The position numbers were made by a program, and so were the translations under genes. A DNA stretch of 64,000 bases from Thalassovita gelatinovora (GTDB taxonomy: Bacteria; Pseudomonadota; Alphaproteobacteria; Rhodobacterales; Rhodobacteraceae), in the NCBI RefSeq assembly GCF_001458355.1, contig NZ_CYSA01000027.1, positions 62,001 through 126,000 on the forward strand, in the 5' to 3' direction. Below the pieces are notes generated by a model, which worked only from the letters and a program-made list of their open reading frames with translations, did no database searches and was not told the DNA's origin. Shown piece by piece: positions 41,719 to 49,816 of the stretch; within the stretch, counting starts at the first letter, position 1; each line of letters opens with the position of its first letter.

Positions 41719-41731
41719 GACTTAGGTAGAA

Positions 41732-42814
41732 ATGGATGTGCGAATGAGACAGGTAGAAGTAGCGGTGATCGGAACCGGATGGTGCGGCGGAATGCGGGCG
41801 GAAACGCTGGCCAAATCGGCTTTGGTCGATCGCCTGCATATCTGTGAAATCAATCCCGAGCGGTTGGCCGAAGTCGCGGCGCTGACCAATCCCGCGACCA
41901 CCACAGCAGATTACCAGGACATCGTGAAGAACCCGGCAATCGAGGTGGTCTATATTTCGACCACGCCCGAACCGACCCATTACCCGATCGCGCGCGACTG
42001 CCTGAAGGCGGGTAAGCATGTGTTGCTGGAAAAACCCATCGCAATGGAACTGGCCGAAGCCGATGACCTAATCGCCATTTCACGCGACAAAGGGGTGAAG
42101 TTCACGATCGGCTATTCGCAGCGCTTCAACCCGAAAATCGCCTATGCCAAAAAAGCTATCGCCGAAGGCAAGTTGGGCAAGATCGTCAATGTGATGGTCA
42201 GCCGCCACCTGTCGCGCAGCCTTGGTGCAAAGATCGCCAACCGGGTCAAGCTGTCGCCTGCGGCGATGGAATCGACCCATGATCTGGACTTCGTCTACTG
42301 GTTGTTGGGCGCCAAGCCGGTCAAGGTCTATTCGCAGGGTGCCTATGGCTTCATGAAGGATCTGAACGGCTCCTATGATTGCATGTGGAATACCGTGAAC
42401 ATGGATAACGGCACATTGGTTGTCGTCGGCGGGGGCTGGAACCTGCCGCCAAGCTATCCCAATTATTGCGCCACCTGGATCGAGATCACCGGGACCGAAG
42501 GATCCCTGGTTCTGGACGACACGTCGCGCGACAATTGGCTGAATACGGTCGAGAATGGCACCCGTTTTCCGATGTCCACGATGCCGGGTGAACATGTCGA
42601 TCATATGTATGCCGGCCAGATGGGGCCGGAAACGCTGCATTTTCTGGAATCCGTTCTGTTGGACCGGCCGCCGCTGGTGGCCCCGGAACATGCGCGGATG
42701 GTGATGGAAAGCTACCTCGCCGCCGACATTTCTGCGGAAACCGGCGAGGTGGTTTCGCTGCCGTTGTCCAATCATGCGCTGGCGACGCTGGCGGACATGA
42801 AAGCCGGAAAGTGA
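41732..42814 (+). CDS. Gfo/Idh/MocA-family oxidoreductase
   Basis: This 360-residue protein has the Rossmann motif VAVIGTGWCGGMRAE, EKPIAMELAEADDL and the STHDLDFVYWLLG helix with the conserved His. It forms an operon with the 3-hydroxyisobutyrate-dehydrogenase-like gene (GTGA overlap). ATG 41732 has AGGTAGAA before it; ATG 41744 is also in frame. Confidence 0.87.
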   Translation: MDVRMRQVEVAVIGTGWCGGMRAETLAKSALVDRLHICEINPERLAEVAALTNPATTTADYQDIVKNPAIEVVYISTTPEPTHYPIARDCLKAGKHVLLEKPIAMELAEADDLIAISRDKGVKFTIGYSQRFNPKIAYAKKAIAEGKLGKIVNVMVSRHLSRSLGAKIANRVKLSPAAMESTHDLDFVYWLLGAKPVKVYSQGAYGFMKDLNGSYDCMWNTVNMDNGTLVVVGGGWNLPPSYPNYCATWIEITGTEGSLVLDDTSRDNWLNTVENGTRFPMSTMPGEHVDHMYAGQMGPETLHFLESVLLDRPPLVAPEHARMVMESYLAADISAETGEVVSLPLSNHALATLADMKAGK

Positions 42815-43662
42815 GCCGGTTCGGCATTTTCGGGCTTGGGTTGATCGGCAGCGCCGTTGCTGAGCGCTTGATCGGGGCCGGGCATGATCTGCGCGGCTTT
42901 GATCCTGATCCGGCAAATATGACCCGGCTTGACCGGCTTGGCGGCAACGCTTGCGATGCCGCCAAGGTCTGGCAGTCCGACTATGTGTTTTCCTGCGTCT
43001 TCGACACCGACCAGTTGTCAGCCCTGATCGAGCGCGCGCCAGAGTGCCGTACGGTTCTGGTATCGCTCAGCACCTGCGACCCTGATCGGATGCAGGCGCT
43101 GGCAGAAACCGCCGCGGCGCGGGGGATCACCTTGATCGAGGCTCCGATTTCCGGGTCCAGCCGGGCGCTGGCGAAGGGGGATGTTCTGCTGCTGGTGGCG
43201 GGGAACCTGCGGGTGGCACAGGAACTGGCCCCGGTTTTTGATTTACTGTCGCGCCAGCATCTGCATGTCGGGGCGATCGGCAACGGCAATCGTGCCAAGC
43301 TTGCCATCAATCTGGTGCTTGGGTTGAATCGCGCCGCATTGGCCGAAGGCATGGTTTTCGCCGAAGCGATGGGTCTGGCACCGGACGATTTTCTGACAAT
43401 GGCGCGGGCATCTGCCGCCTATTCCGCGGTCATGGATGCCAAGGGTCAGATGATGGTCGATCGGGATTTTGCGGCACAGGGCCGGATCGTGCAATCGGCC
43501 AAGGATTTCGACCTGATCCGGGCCGGGGCGGTGGCGGCCGGGCAGGGCTTGCCCTTTACAGAAACCTATCTGGAAATGATGCGGGACGCGATTGCGCAGG
43601 GCGAAGGCGATCTCGACAATGCGGCGGTGTTGCTGCCAATCGCCCGCAGTCTGCCGCGATAA
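42811..43662 (+). CDS. 3-hydroxyisobutyrate-dehydrogenase-family oxidoreductase
   Basis: This 283-residue protein has the N-terminal NAD(P) motif FGIFGLGLIGSAVAERL, the substrate-binding APISGSSRALAKGD and the catalytic-lysine segment GNGNRAKLAINLVLG. Family members oxidise or reduce beta-hydroxyacids such as tartronate semialdehyde. The GTG start overlaps the previous stop. It probably acts in the same pathway as the Gfo/Idh enzyme. Confidence 0.88.
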   Translation: MSRFGIFGLGLIGSAVAERLIGAGHDLRGFDPDPANMTRLDRLGGNACDAAKVWQSDYVFSCVFDTDQLSALIERAPECRTVLVSLSTCDPDRMQALAETAAARGITLIEAPISGSSRALAKGDVLLLVAGNLRVAQELAPVFDLLSRQHLHVGAIGNGNRAKLAINLVLGLNRAALAEGMVFAEAMGLAPDDFLTMARASAAYSAVMDAKGQMMVDRDFAAQGRIVQSAKDFDLIRAGAVAAGQGLPFTETYLEMMRDAIAQGEGDLDNAAVLLPIARSLPR

Positions 43663-43667
43663 ACTTG

Positions 43668-43693
43668 TGCCCCGCCAGATATCTGGTGGGGCA
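43668..43693. terminator. Bidirectional hairpin between convergent operons
   Basis: TGCCCCGCCAGAT and ATCTGGTGGGGCA pair over 13 positions with one G-T pair and no extra loop bases, in the 40-base gap between convergent genes. TGTTAATTGT follows. It likely ends both operons. Confidence 0.6.
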
Positions 43694-43702
43694 TGTTAAT
43701 TG

Positions 43703-44173
43703 TCACTTCTGGTTGCCTTGCGCGGCAAGGCGGACACTGTCGGGCACCGGCAGAGGGGCGTTGGGCCCATCGATGAATTCAACCGTGGTGAAAATCAGTT
43801 CGCTATCACCGATATTCTGCACCGAATGCAGCATCTGATCGCCTTCCCCATAGTTGAAGTGGCGGGTTTCCCCCTGAAAATGGTCAACATCGCGGATTTC
43901 GCCGGACGAGAAGAAGCCACGCGCTTTGCCCGGGACGACGGCGGTCCAGAAATACCGATTCACATGGCGGTGGAACCGGCAGCGTTTGCCCGGCGGAATG
44001 CGCAGGTGCCAAATCCGCATCGTGTCGGTTTCCGACACCAGCACCGAACCGACGCAACCATTATCCACATCGCCGAGCATTTCCTGATACATCCCTTCCG
44101 GCCAATGATCAAAGGCAGCAGGATCGGGATTCATTTCCACATGATCGGGACCGTGTGTGTTGGTTTGTGTCAT
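43703..44173 (-). CDS. Cupin-like protein
   Basis: This 156-residue protein looks like a cupin: IPPGKRCRFHRHVNRYF (His-x-x-His) as first metal motif and a later MLHSVQNIG segment. It is the last gene of the ADH-DHDPS operon. The function is unknown; it may bind a small acid or isomerise a sugar derivative. Confidence 0.75.
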   Translation of the reverse strand: MTQTNTHGPDHVEMNPDPAAFDHWPEGMYQEMLGDVDNGCVGSVLVSETDTMRIWHLRIPPGKRCRFHRHVNRYFWTAVVPGKARGFFSSGEIRDVDHFQGETRHFNYGEGDQMLHSVQNIGDSELIFTTVEFIDGPNAPLPVPDSVRLAAQGNQK

Positions 44174-44185
44174 CTTTTTTCCTTC

Positions 44186-45112
44186 TTAGCTGGCGGGTTC
44201 AATGGTGCTGACAAGCGCGGCCAGATCTGACTTCAGTGCGTCTTTTTGCGCGGGTGTCAGTGGCAGCAGCGGCGGTGCCATGCGCAGCCAGCCATCGTCG
44301 CCACTGCGCCAGGCTTCGGCGGTTTTCATCGCCGCCATCAGCGGGTATTTTTGCGCGACGGCCCGCGCTGCGCGCACCGCCTGCATGGCGGTTTCGCGTT
44401 CGGGGCCTTCTGCGGCATGGCGGGCGATCTGCACCTTTGGCGCAAAGATGTTGGTCGATCCCGAAATGATCCCGGCGGTGCCGATCGACAGGCCGTCCCA
44501 CAAGAACGCCTCGGACGACGGATAGACGTCGAAATTTTCGGCTACGCCACCGGTTGCTTCGACAAAGGCGCGTGATTGTTCGAAATCACCGCTGCTGTCC
44601 TTCAGGCCCGCAATCACCGGACCGAATTCCGACCTCAGCCGGTTCACCAGATCGGTCGATAGCGGCACCTGAGACATTTGCGGGAAGTGGTAGAGATAGA
44701 TCCGCAGATCATCCCGCCCGATTTTTTCGACAAGATTGGCGTAATAGGCAAAAAGCCCCTCATCGGATGGCGATTTGTAATAATAGGGTGGCAGCACCAG
44801 AACATTGACATAGCCCGCGTCGCAGGCCGCCTTGGTCAGGGCGACGCAATCCTGGGCCGAGGGGGCACCGGTGCCGAAGATCACGCGATCGGTTTCGATC
44901 CCGGCTTCGGCAAAAACACCGGGCAGGGCCAGCCGATCCACCATCGGCACCGAGGTGCCTTCGCCGGTGGTGCCGGTGGGAGCGACGCCGTCACAGCCAC
45001 CGTCGGTTAGCAGGTGTTGGCAATAGTTCAGCAGTTTGGCGTGGTCGAGCGCGCCATCCGCGCCAAAGGGTGAAATGGCAGCGGCATAGATACCGCGTCT
45101 TGCTTTGGTCAT
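44186..45112 (-). CDS. DHDPS-family aldolase/lyase
   Basis: This 308-residue TIM-barrel protein has the family signatures GTTGEGTSV (residues 48-56), Tyr141 in YLYHFPQM and the Schiff-base Lys171 in AGLKDSSGD. Family members include dihydrodipicolinate synthase, keto-deoxy sugar acid aldolases and N-acetylneuraminate lyase. Since it is in an operon with an ADH and a cupin, it is more probably catabolic than lysine-biosynthetic. ATG 45112 follows AAAGGA; an ATG at 45133 overlaps the previous stop. Confidence 0.88.
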   Translation of the reverse strand: MTKARRGIYAAAISPFGADGALDHAKLLNYCQHLLTDGGCDGVAPTGTTGEGTSVPMVDRLALPGVFAEAGIETDRVIFGTGAPSAQDCVALTKAACDAGYVNVLVLPPYYYKSPSDEGLFAYYANLVEKIGRDDLRIYLYHFPQMSQVPLSTDLVNRLRSEFGPVIAGLKDSSGDFEQSRAFVEATGGVAENFDVYPSSEAFLWDGLSIGTAGIISGSTNIFAPKVQIARHAAEGPERETAMQAVRAARAVAQKYPLMAAMKTAEAWRSGDDGWLRMAPPLLPLTPAQKDALKSDLAALVSTIEPAS

Positions 45113-45129
45113 CGAAGGTTCCTTTGCTT

Positions 45130-46314
45130 TCATTTGCCTTTGGCCCCGCCGGTGATGCCCGGCTGGTTCGAAACCACCACCTTGATCGCGTCGTCGATCC
45201 GTTCGCGGGCGTGTTTCAGCGCGGTCGGCAGATCGTCCAGCGGGAAGGTGTGCGTATGCACCAGGCTGGCGTCAAAGCGCCCCGCCTCCATGAAAGCCAT
45301 GGCGCGGTGGGTGGCCGATTTGCCTTCGCCACGGATGCCGTAAAGATAGATGTTGTTAACCGCCAATGCGCCCAGATCGAACGACACGGCAGATTTCGGA
45401 AACGCCGCCAGGCAAATCCGCCCGCCGCGATTGGTCATGTGTACCGCTTGATTGACAGTGGTTTCGGTCCCAGCGCAATCAACCACGTAATCGGCGCCTT
45501 TCCCGGTCAGTTCTTTCACCCGCGCCACGACGTCTTCGGAACGGGCGTCGATCACATGATCCGCGCCCAGCTTCTGACCGATCGCATTGCGGCTTTCGCG
45601 GGTGCCGATCAGGATCACCGGGGACGCACCAAGCGCCTTGGCCACGGCCACCGCCAGCAGACCGATGGGACCGGGGCCGATCACCACGACGCTTTCACCC
45701 GCGACCAGACCGCCCAGTTCGGTCAGCCCATACATCGAGGTGCCTGCGGTCACGACGAGGGTCGCTTCTTCGTCCGACATCTGATCCGGTACGCGGATCA
45801 GGGTATTGATGTTATTCACAGCATATTCGGCAAAGCCGCCATTGGTGGTGAAGCCGTTGGCGCGGTGTCCCTTGTCGTGGTCGCCGTAGTTCATCCCGTA
45901 ATTGTGGCACGAGGTATACATGCCCATCCGGCAGCGCTTGCACTGGCCGCAGCCGGCGTGGATTTCGACCGTCACCCGTTCGCCAACGCGAAATTCATCG
46001 ACGCCCGGTCCAAGCGCGGCAACCGTGCCCATGTATTCATGGCCCGGGGTAAAATTCTTGTTGAACGGGGCGCCACCTTCGATCATCGCGGGGGTGCCGT
46101 AGCTGATTACTTCGAGGTCGGTGGCGCAGATTGCCACGGCATCAATACGCACCAGTACTTCGGCGCGGCCCGGCACCGGCATCGGTTTGGATTGAAGGCT
46201 GAGTTCGTCCGGTCCGCCCAGGACCCAGGCCCGCATGGTGTCGGGTAATTCGTCCCCCAATCCACGCGATGCCGAAGCGGCGGGTTTGCTGGTGGTCATG
46301 GCGTCATCGTGCAT
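45130..46314 (-). CDS. Zinc-dependent alcohol dehydrogenase family protein
   Basis: This 394-residue medium-chain dehydrogenase has the catalytic CATDLEV region, GHEYMGTVAALG, the four-cysteine structural zinc loop (CGQCKRCRMGMYTSC) and the NAD-binding GPGPIGLLAVAVAKALG. Relatives oxidise sorbitol, threonine or secondary alcohols. ATG 46314 follows GAGGAAAG. The TGGTTGACCA operator lies 17 bases upstream, which would let the GntR protein repress it tightly. Confidence 0.9.
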   Translation of the reverse strand: MHDDAMTTSKPAASASRGLGDELPDTMRAWVLGGPDELSLQSKPMPVPGRAEVLVRIDAVAICATDLEVISYGTPAMIEGGAPFNKNFTPGHEYMGTVAALGPGVDEFRVGERVTVEIHAGCGQCKRCRMGMYTSCHNYGMNYGDHDKGHRANGFTTNGGFAEYAVNNINTLIRVPDQMSDEEATLVVTAGTSMYGLTELGGLVAGESVVVIGPGPIGLLAVAVAKALGASPVILIGTRESRNAIGQKLGADHVIDARSEDVVARVKELTGKGADYVVDCAGTETTVNQAVHMTNRGGRICLAAFPKSAVSFDLGALAVNNIYLYGIRGEGKSATHRAMAFMEAGRFDASLVHTHTFPLDDLPTALKHARERIDDAIKVVVSNQPGITGGAKGK

Positions 46315-46330
46315 TGCTGCTTTCCTCGCT

Positions 46331-46489
46331 ATTGGTTGACCAATTGTGTGATTGGTCCAATTGAGAACCAAGTGCAATAAATTGGATGTGAATGGCAAGA
46401 AGTTTCTTTTATAGCTGACCAAAAAAGGCGTTATTCTTGCGCTCGTGCCATTGTGAATATACCATTTGTTGGCTCATTGGATAACCAAT
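46331..46489. promoter_or_regulatory. ADH/GST divergent promoter with FadR-type sites
   Basis: ATTGGT-TG-ACCAAT at 46331-46344 is a perfect dyad and shares its centre with the site before the GntR gene. A further ATTGG-T-CCAAT lies at 46351-46361, and ATTGGATAACCAAT at 46476-46489. Three related sites in one gap suggest cooperative or looped repression. Confidence 0.65.
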
Positions 46490-46591
46490 TAGGCCAAGGA
46501 AAACCCATTTCTGGCTTCCCTGCCGGTTGGTTCCGGCCTAGACTTCACCCGACCCTGGCGCCAAAGTCAGGCCCATTTGACAGGACCGAAC

Positions 46592-47233
46592 ATGATTGAT
46601 CTCTATTCCTGGACCACCCCGAACGGGCGCAAGGTTTCCATCCTGCTTGAAGAACTTGGTGTGCCCTACACCGTCAAACCCATCGATATTTCCAAAGACG
46701 AACAGTTCGCGCCCGAGTTTTTAAAGATCGCACCGAACAATCGAATCCCCGCCATCGTCGATCACGACACCGGCATCCATCTGATGGAAACCGGCGCGAT
46801 CATGATGTATCTGGCGCAAAAATATGACCGGTTTCAGGTGGCCGGAGACGAATACTGGCGCATGGTGGAATGGTTGATGTGGCAGATGGGCGGCTTGGGT
46901 CCGATGCTGGGCCAGGTGCATCATTTCGTGAAATACAACGCCGGAAAGTCGCCCTATGCCGAAGAGCGTTACAGCAAGGAAGCGCAGCGGCTTTACAAGG
47001 TGTTGAATACCCGGCTTGAGGGGCGCGATTATGTCGTTGGCGAAGGCAAGGGCAGCTATACGATCGCTGACATGGCGATCTGGCCGTGGATTTCGCGCTA
47101 CGATTGGCAGGGCATCGATCTGGCCGACTTCGCCAATATTCGAGACTGGTACAAGCGGATCTTGGAGCGCCCAGCGGTGCAGCGCGGGTATCATGTTCCA
47201 AAATACGTTCAGGATATTCCGCAAGGATCGTGA
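46592..47233 (+). CDS. YfcG-type GST-fold disulfide-bond oxidoreductase
   Basis: This 213-residue protein closely follows YfcG/YghU-type GSTs: MIDLYSWTTPNGRKVSILLE, IAPNNRIPAIVDHD, then WLMWQMGGLGPMLGQVHHF and IADMAIWPWISRY. These bind glutathione and reduce disulfides. ATG 46592 follows AGGA. It is divergent from the ADH gene with the shared operator cluster. Confidence 0.9.
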   Translation: MIDLYSWTTPNGRKVSILLEELGVPYTVKPIDISKDEQFAPEFLKIAPNNRIPAIVDHDTGIHLMETGAIMMYLAQKYDRFQVAGDEYWRMVEWLMWQMGGLGPMLGQVHHFVKYNAGKSPYAEERYSKEAQRLYKVLNTRLEGRDYVVGEGKGSYTIADMAIWPWISRYDWQGIDLADFANIRDWYKRILERPAVQRGYHVPKYVQDIPQGS

Positions 47234-47287
47234 ACCAGCCCCCGGACCAAAGCATGTCCAGCCCAAGACAGGGCCTTAGAAACGCGT

Positions 47288-47313
47288 CGAGGCATTGCTG
47301 CAGCAATGCCTCG
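47288..47313. terminator. 26-base perfect palindrome after the GST gene
   Basis: A perfect palindrome with CTGCAG at its centre lies in the gap between the convergent yfcG-type and rpsP genes. The RNA could fold into a long hairpin on either strand. No T-run follows, so terminator activity is uncertain. Confidence 0.45.
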
Positions 47314-47422
47314 TTCACGGGGCCGGTGCGGAAGCGGCGCAGATCGCGCCACCACCGCATCAGACCAGCCAGATCGCGTTGAAAATCGGGCGGGAAGGCC
47401 CGTATTCCAACGCTGCTTTGAC

Positions 47423-47803
47423 TTATTCTTCTGCCGCAGCTTCTTCGGCAGGGGCTTCGGCAGCTTCAGCGGCCTTGGCGGCTTTTTCTTCTGCGCGATC
47501 CTGAGCTTTCTTGCCCGGAACGGCTTTCTTGGGGTTGTTGCGTTCGGTCTTGGCAACGGTGCCGGAGGCTTCGAGGAAACGGGCCACACGGTCGGTGGGC
47601 TGTGCGCCCTGGTCCAGCCAGTACTGAACGCGTTCCATGTCCAGTTTCACGCGCTCTTCGCTGTCTTTCGGCAGCAGCGGGTTGTAGGTGCCCAGCTTTT
47701 CGATGAAACGGCCATCGCGCGGCATCCGGCTGTCGGCTGCGACAACGCGGTAGAAGGGACGTTTTTTCGAGCCGCCACGGGCCAAACGGATTTTCATAGC
47801 CAT
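47423..47803 (-). CDS. rpsP: 30S ribosomal protein S16
   Basis: This 126-residue protein has the S16 N terminus ([37 protein letters not shown]) and the alphaproteobacterial Ala/Glu-rich C-terminal tail. It is needed for 30S assembly. AAGGAGAAA precedes the ATG. It is the last gene of a run with ffh, three GNATs and chorismate mutase; in many bacteria rpsP and ffh share an operon. Confidence 0.97.
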   Translation of the reverse strand: MAMKIRLARGGSKKRPFYRVVAADSRMPRDGRFIEKLGTYNPLLPKDSEERVKLDMERVQYWLDQGAQPTDRVARFLEASGTVAKTERNNPKKAVPGKKAQDRAEEKAAKAAEAAEAPAEEAAAEE

Positions 47804-47845
47804 TGTGTTTTCTCCTTAAGATGGCGTTGACCGGTATCGAACCGG

Positions 47846-48142
47846 TTATTCCTGATGTTTTTTGTGGTGCTGAATGACTTCAGCGATGATGAAGTTCAGA
47901 AACTTCTTGGCGAAATCGGGGTCCAGGTCAGCCCGGTTTGCCAAATCTTCAAGTCGCGCGATCTGTTTGGCTTCGCGGGCCGGATCGGACGGGGGAAGGT
48001 CGTGTTCGGCCTTGAGACGGCCCACCGACTGGGTGTGCTTGAACCGCTCGCCCAGAGTATAGACAAGGATCGCATCCAGGCGGTCGATACTTTCGCGGTG
48101 CTCCTTGAGGAGGTCCGCAGCGCGGGTTGCGGCGTCAGTCAA
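47846..48142 (-). CDS. Chorismate mutase (AroQ type)
   Basis: This 98-residue all-helical enzyme converts chorismate to prephenate for Phe/Tyr synthesis. The AroQ pattern is seen in LKEHRESIDRLDAILVYTLGERF and HTQSVGRLKAEHDLPPSDP. The start is TTG 48142, placed by AAAGGA eight bases before it and by overlap with the GNAT stop; an ATG at 48199 would add unlike residues. pheA lies 13 kb away. Confidence 0.88.
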   Translation of the reverse strand: MTDAATRAADLLKEHRESIDRLDAILVYTLGERFKHTQSVGRLKAEHDLPPSDPAREAKQIARLEDLANRADLDPDFAKKFLNFIIAEVIQHHKKHQE

Positions 48143-48737
48143 GGGCGAATCCTTTCGGTTTGAACAGTGGATCGGCGTAATTGGCCAATTCCATTGCAAT
48201 GCCGTGCGACAATTGGGTGTCTTTCAACCGTGCCGGGCCGGGATGTCGGTACACCACGTCATTGCCGTCGACACTGATCGCTTCGGGGTCTTTTTTCGCG
48301 CCCAGCCGTTCGGCGAGCCGGATCGAATCGAGGTTCTTCGGGTCCAGATAGGATACCGCGGTTTCCCAGCCCAAAGTGTTATAAAGATAGGACCGCACGG
48401 CGTTGGTCGCTTCCAGCGCATAGCCCTTGCCTGCGGTTTCCGGCCAGATGATCCAAGCCAGTTCCGGTTCCGGCCATTTCGCCGGTTTCCAGCCGCCCGC
48501 CATGCCCAGCGGCCTGTCGGTTTCTTTGTCGTGGATCATCCACATGCCGTAGCCGCGGATCTGCCAATGGCCGATTTCGGCGGCGTAAAGCATCCAGGTT
48601 TCATAATCGTTCAGCGGCCCGCCCATGAACCGGGCGCGGTAGCTGGTGAAGGTCGATTTGAAATTCGGATAATCCTGCGGTTCGGGGCCGCGCAGGATCA
48701 GGCGTTTGGTTTCCAACACGGGGATGTTTACCGGCAT
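48135..48737 (-). CDS. GNAT-family N-acetyltransferase (third of three)
   Basis: This 200-residue protein is of the RimJ/RimL-like GNAT type: it begins with the shared pattern PVLETKRLILRGPEPQDYP and has the acetyl-CoA loop region ELAWIIWPETAGKGYALEA. It starts one base after overlap with the preceding GNAT gene. The substrate is unknown; ribosomal protein or peptide N termini are possible, given the neighbouring rpsP and ffh. Confidence 0.86.
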   Translation of the reverse strand: MPVNIPVLETKRLILRGPEPQDYPNFKSTFTSYRARFMGGPLNDYETWMLYAAEIGHWQIRGYGMWMIHDKETDRPLGMAGGWKPAKWPEPELAWIIWPETAGKGYALEATNAVRSYLYNTLGWETAVSYLDPKNLDSIRLAERLGAKKDPEAISVDGNDVVYRHPGPARLKDTQLSHGIAMELANYADPLFKPKGFALD

Positions 48738-49258
48738 CAGGCGACCTCCGTCACGGGATGGCGGTAGACGTGGCAGGTTTCGCCGACCACTTCGCCGGCC
48801 CGTTCGAACCGTGCGCCCAGCCGTTCGGCTAAAGCTTTGGAGCGGGTGTTGTCCGGGTCGATATAGCTGATCGGGGCGGTGATGCCGAAATGGCGCGCGG
48901 CGTAGTCACGCGCAGCCAAGGCGGCTTCATAGGCAAGTCCTTTGCCTTCGAAGCCGTCATAGATATGCCAGCCGAGTTCCGGTTCATCCCAACCTTCGTT
49001 GAAGATCACGCCGACGCGCCCGGCGGTTGTGCCGCTGGTCTTGTCTTCGAGCATCCACATGCCGAATCCGCGCAGCACCCAATGGCCGTAGCCGGCCAGA
49101 AACCCGCCCCAGCTGCGGTAACGGGTATAGGGACCACCGACGAATTTTGACCGCTCCGATGCGCTGAAGGCGGCGAAAGGTTCGAAATCGCTTTCACGCG
49201 GGCCGCGCAGGATCAGCCGTTCGGTTTCGATCACCGGGATGTTCAATGCAAGGCTCAT
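48737..49258 (-). CDS. GNAT-family N-acetyltransferase (second of three)
   Basis: This 173-residue protein starts with NIPVIETERLILRGPRESDF and has ELGWHIYDGFEGKGLAYEA as the CoA-binding stretch. It is clearly a paralogue of the genes on both sides and overlaps each by a few bases. Tandem duplication followed by divergence is the simplest origin. Confidence 0.86.
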   Translation of the reverse strand: MSLALNIPVIETERLILRGPRESDFEPFAAFSASERSKFVGGPYTRYRSWGGFLAGYGHWVLRGFGMWMLEDKTSGTTAGRVGVIFNEGWDEPELGWHIYDGFEGKGLAYEAALAARDYAARHFGITAPISYIDPDNTRSKALAERLGARFERAGEVVGETCHVYRHPVTEVA

Positions 49259-49812
49259 GCGTAAGCTTCCACCGAGCCGTCGGAATCCAGGTCATCGGGA
49301 CGCGGGTGACGGTACAGGATGTCTTCACCCATCGCGACGTTCACATAGGTGCGTTCAGCCCAAGCGCCCAACCGTTCGGCCAAGGCGATCGAACGCGTAT
49401 TCGATGGCACGATGTTCGAAGTCAGCGTGGTAAAGCCCAGCCCGTCGGGCGCATAGGCCCATTCGCGGGCACGCAGGGCGGCTTCATAGGCCAATCCCTT
49501 GCCTTCGAACCCGTCGAACACGACCCAACCCAATTCCGGTTCGGGCCAGCCGTCGGGGTTCCAGATACCGCAAATTCCGGCGGCTTTCCCGGTCGCTTTT
49601 TCTTCGATCACGAAATATCCATAACCACGGATATGCCAATGCCCGACCATCAACCCGAACCAGCGCCATGCGTCATGCCGGTTGTCATAGGCCCCGAAAC
49701 CTGCCGCGCGTTCACGGTCGCACAGGAAGGCGATCAGCGGTTCGGCATCCCGATTTTCGGGGCCGCGCAGGATCAGGCGATCGGTTTCAAGAATGGGGGC
49801 TTGGGTCAGCAT
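49255..49812 (-). CDS. GNAT-family N-acetyltransferase (first of three)
   Basis: This 185-residue protein starts with APILETDRLILRGPENRDAE and has ELGWVVFDGFEGKGLAYEA, very like the second copy. ATG 49812 begins right where the family similarity begins; a start at 49848 would add an Arg-rich leader overlapping ffh. It follows the ffh stop within about five bases. Confidence 0.86.
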   Translation of the reverse strand: MLTQAPILETDRLILRGPENRDAEPLIAFLCDRERAAGFGAYDNRHDAWRWFGLMVGHWHIRGYGYFVIEEKATGKAAGICGIWNPDGWPEPELGWVVFDGFEGKGLAYEAALRAREWAYAPDGLGFTTLTSNIVPSNTRSIALAERLGAWAERTYVNVAMGEDILYRHPRPDDLDSDGSVEAYA

Positions 49813-49816
49813 CGGT

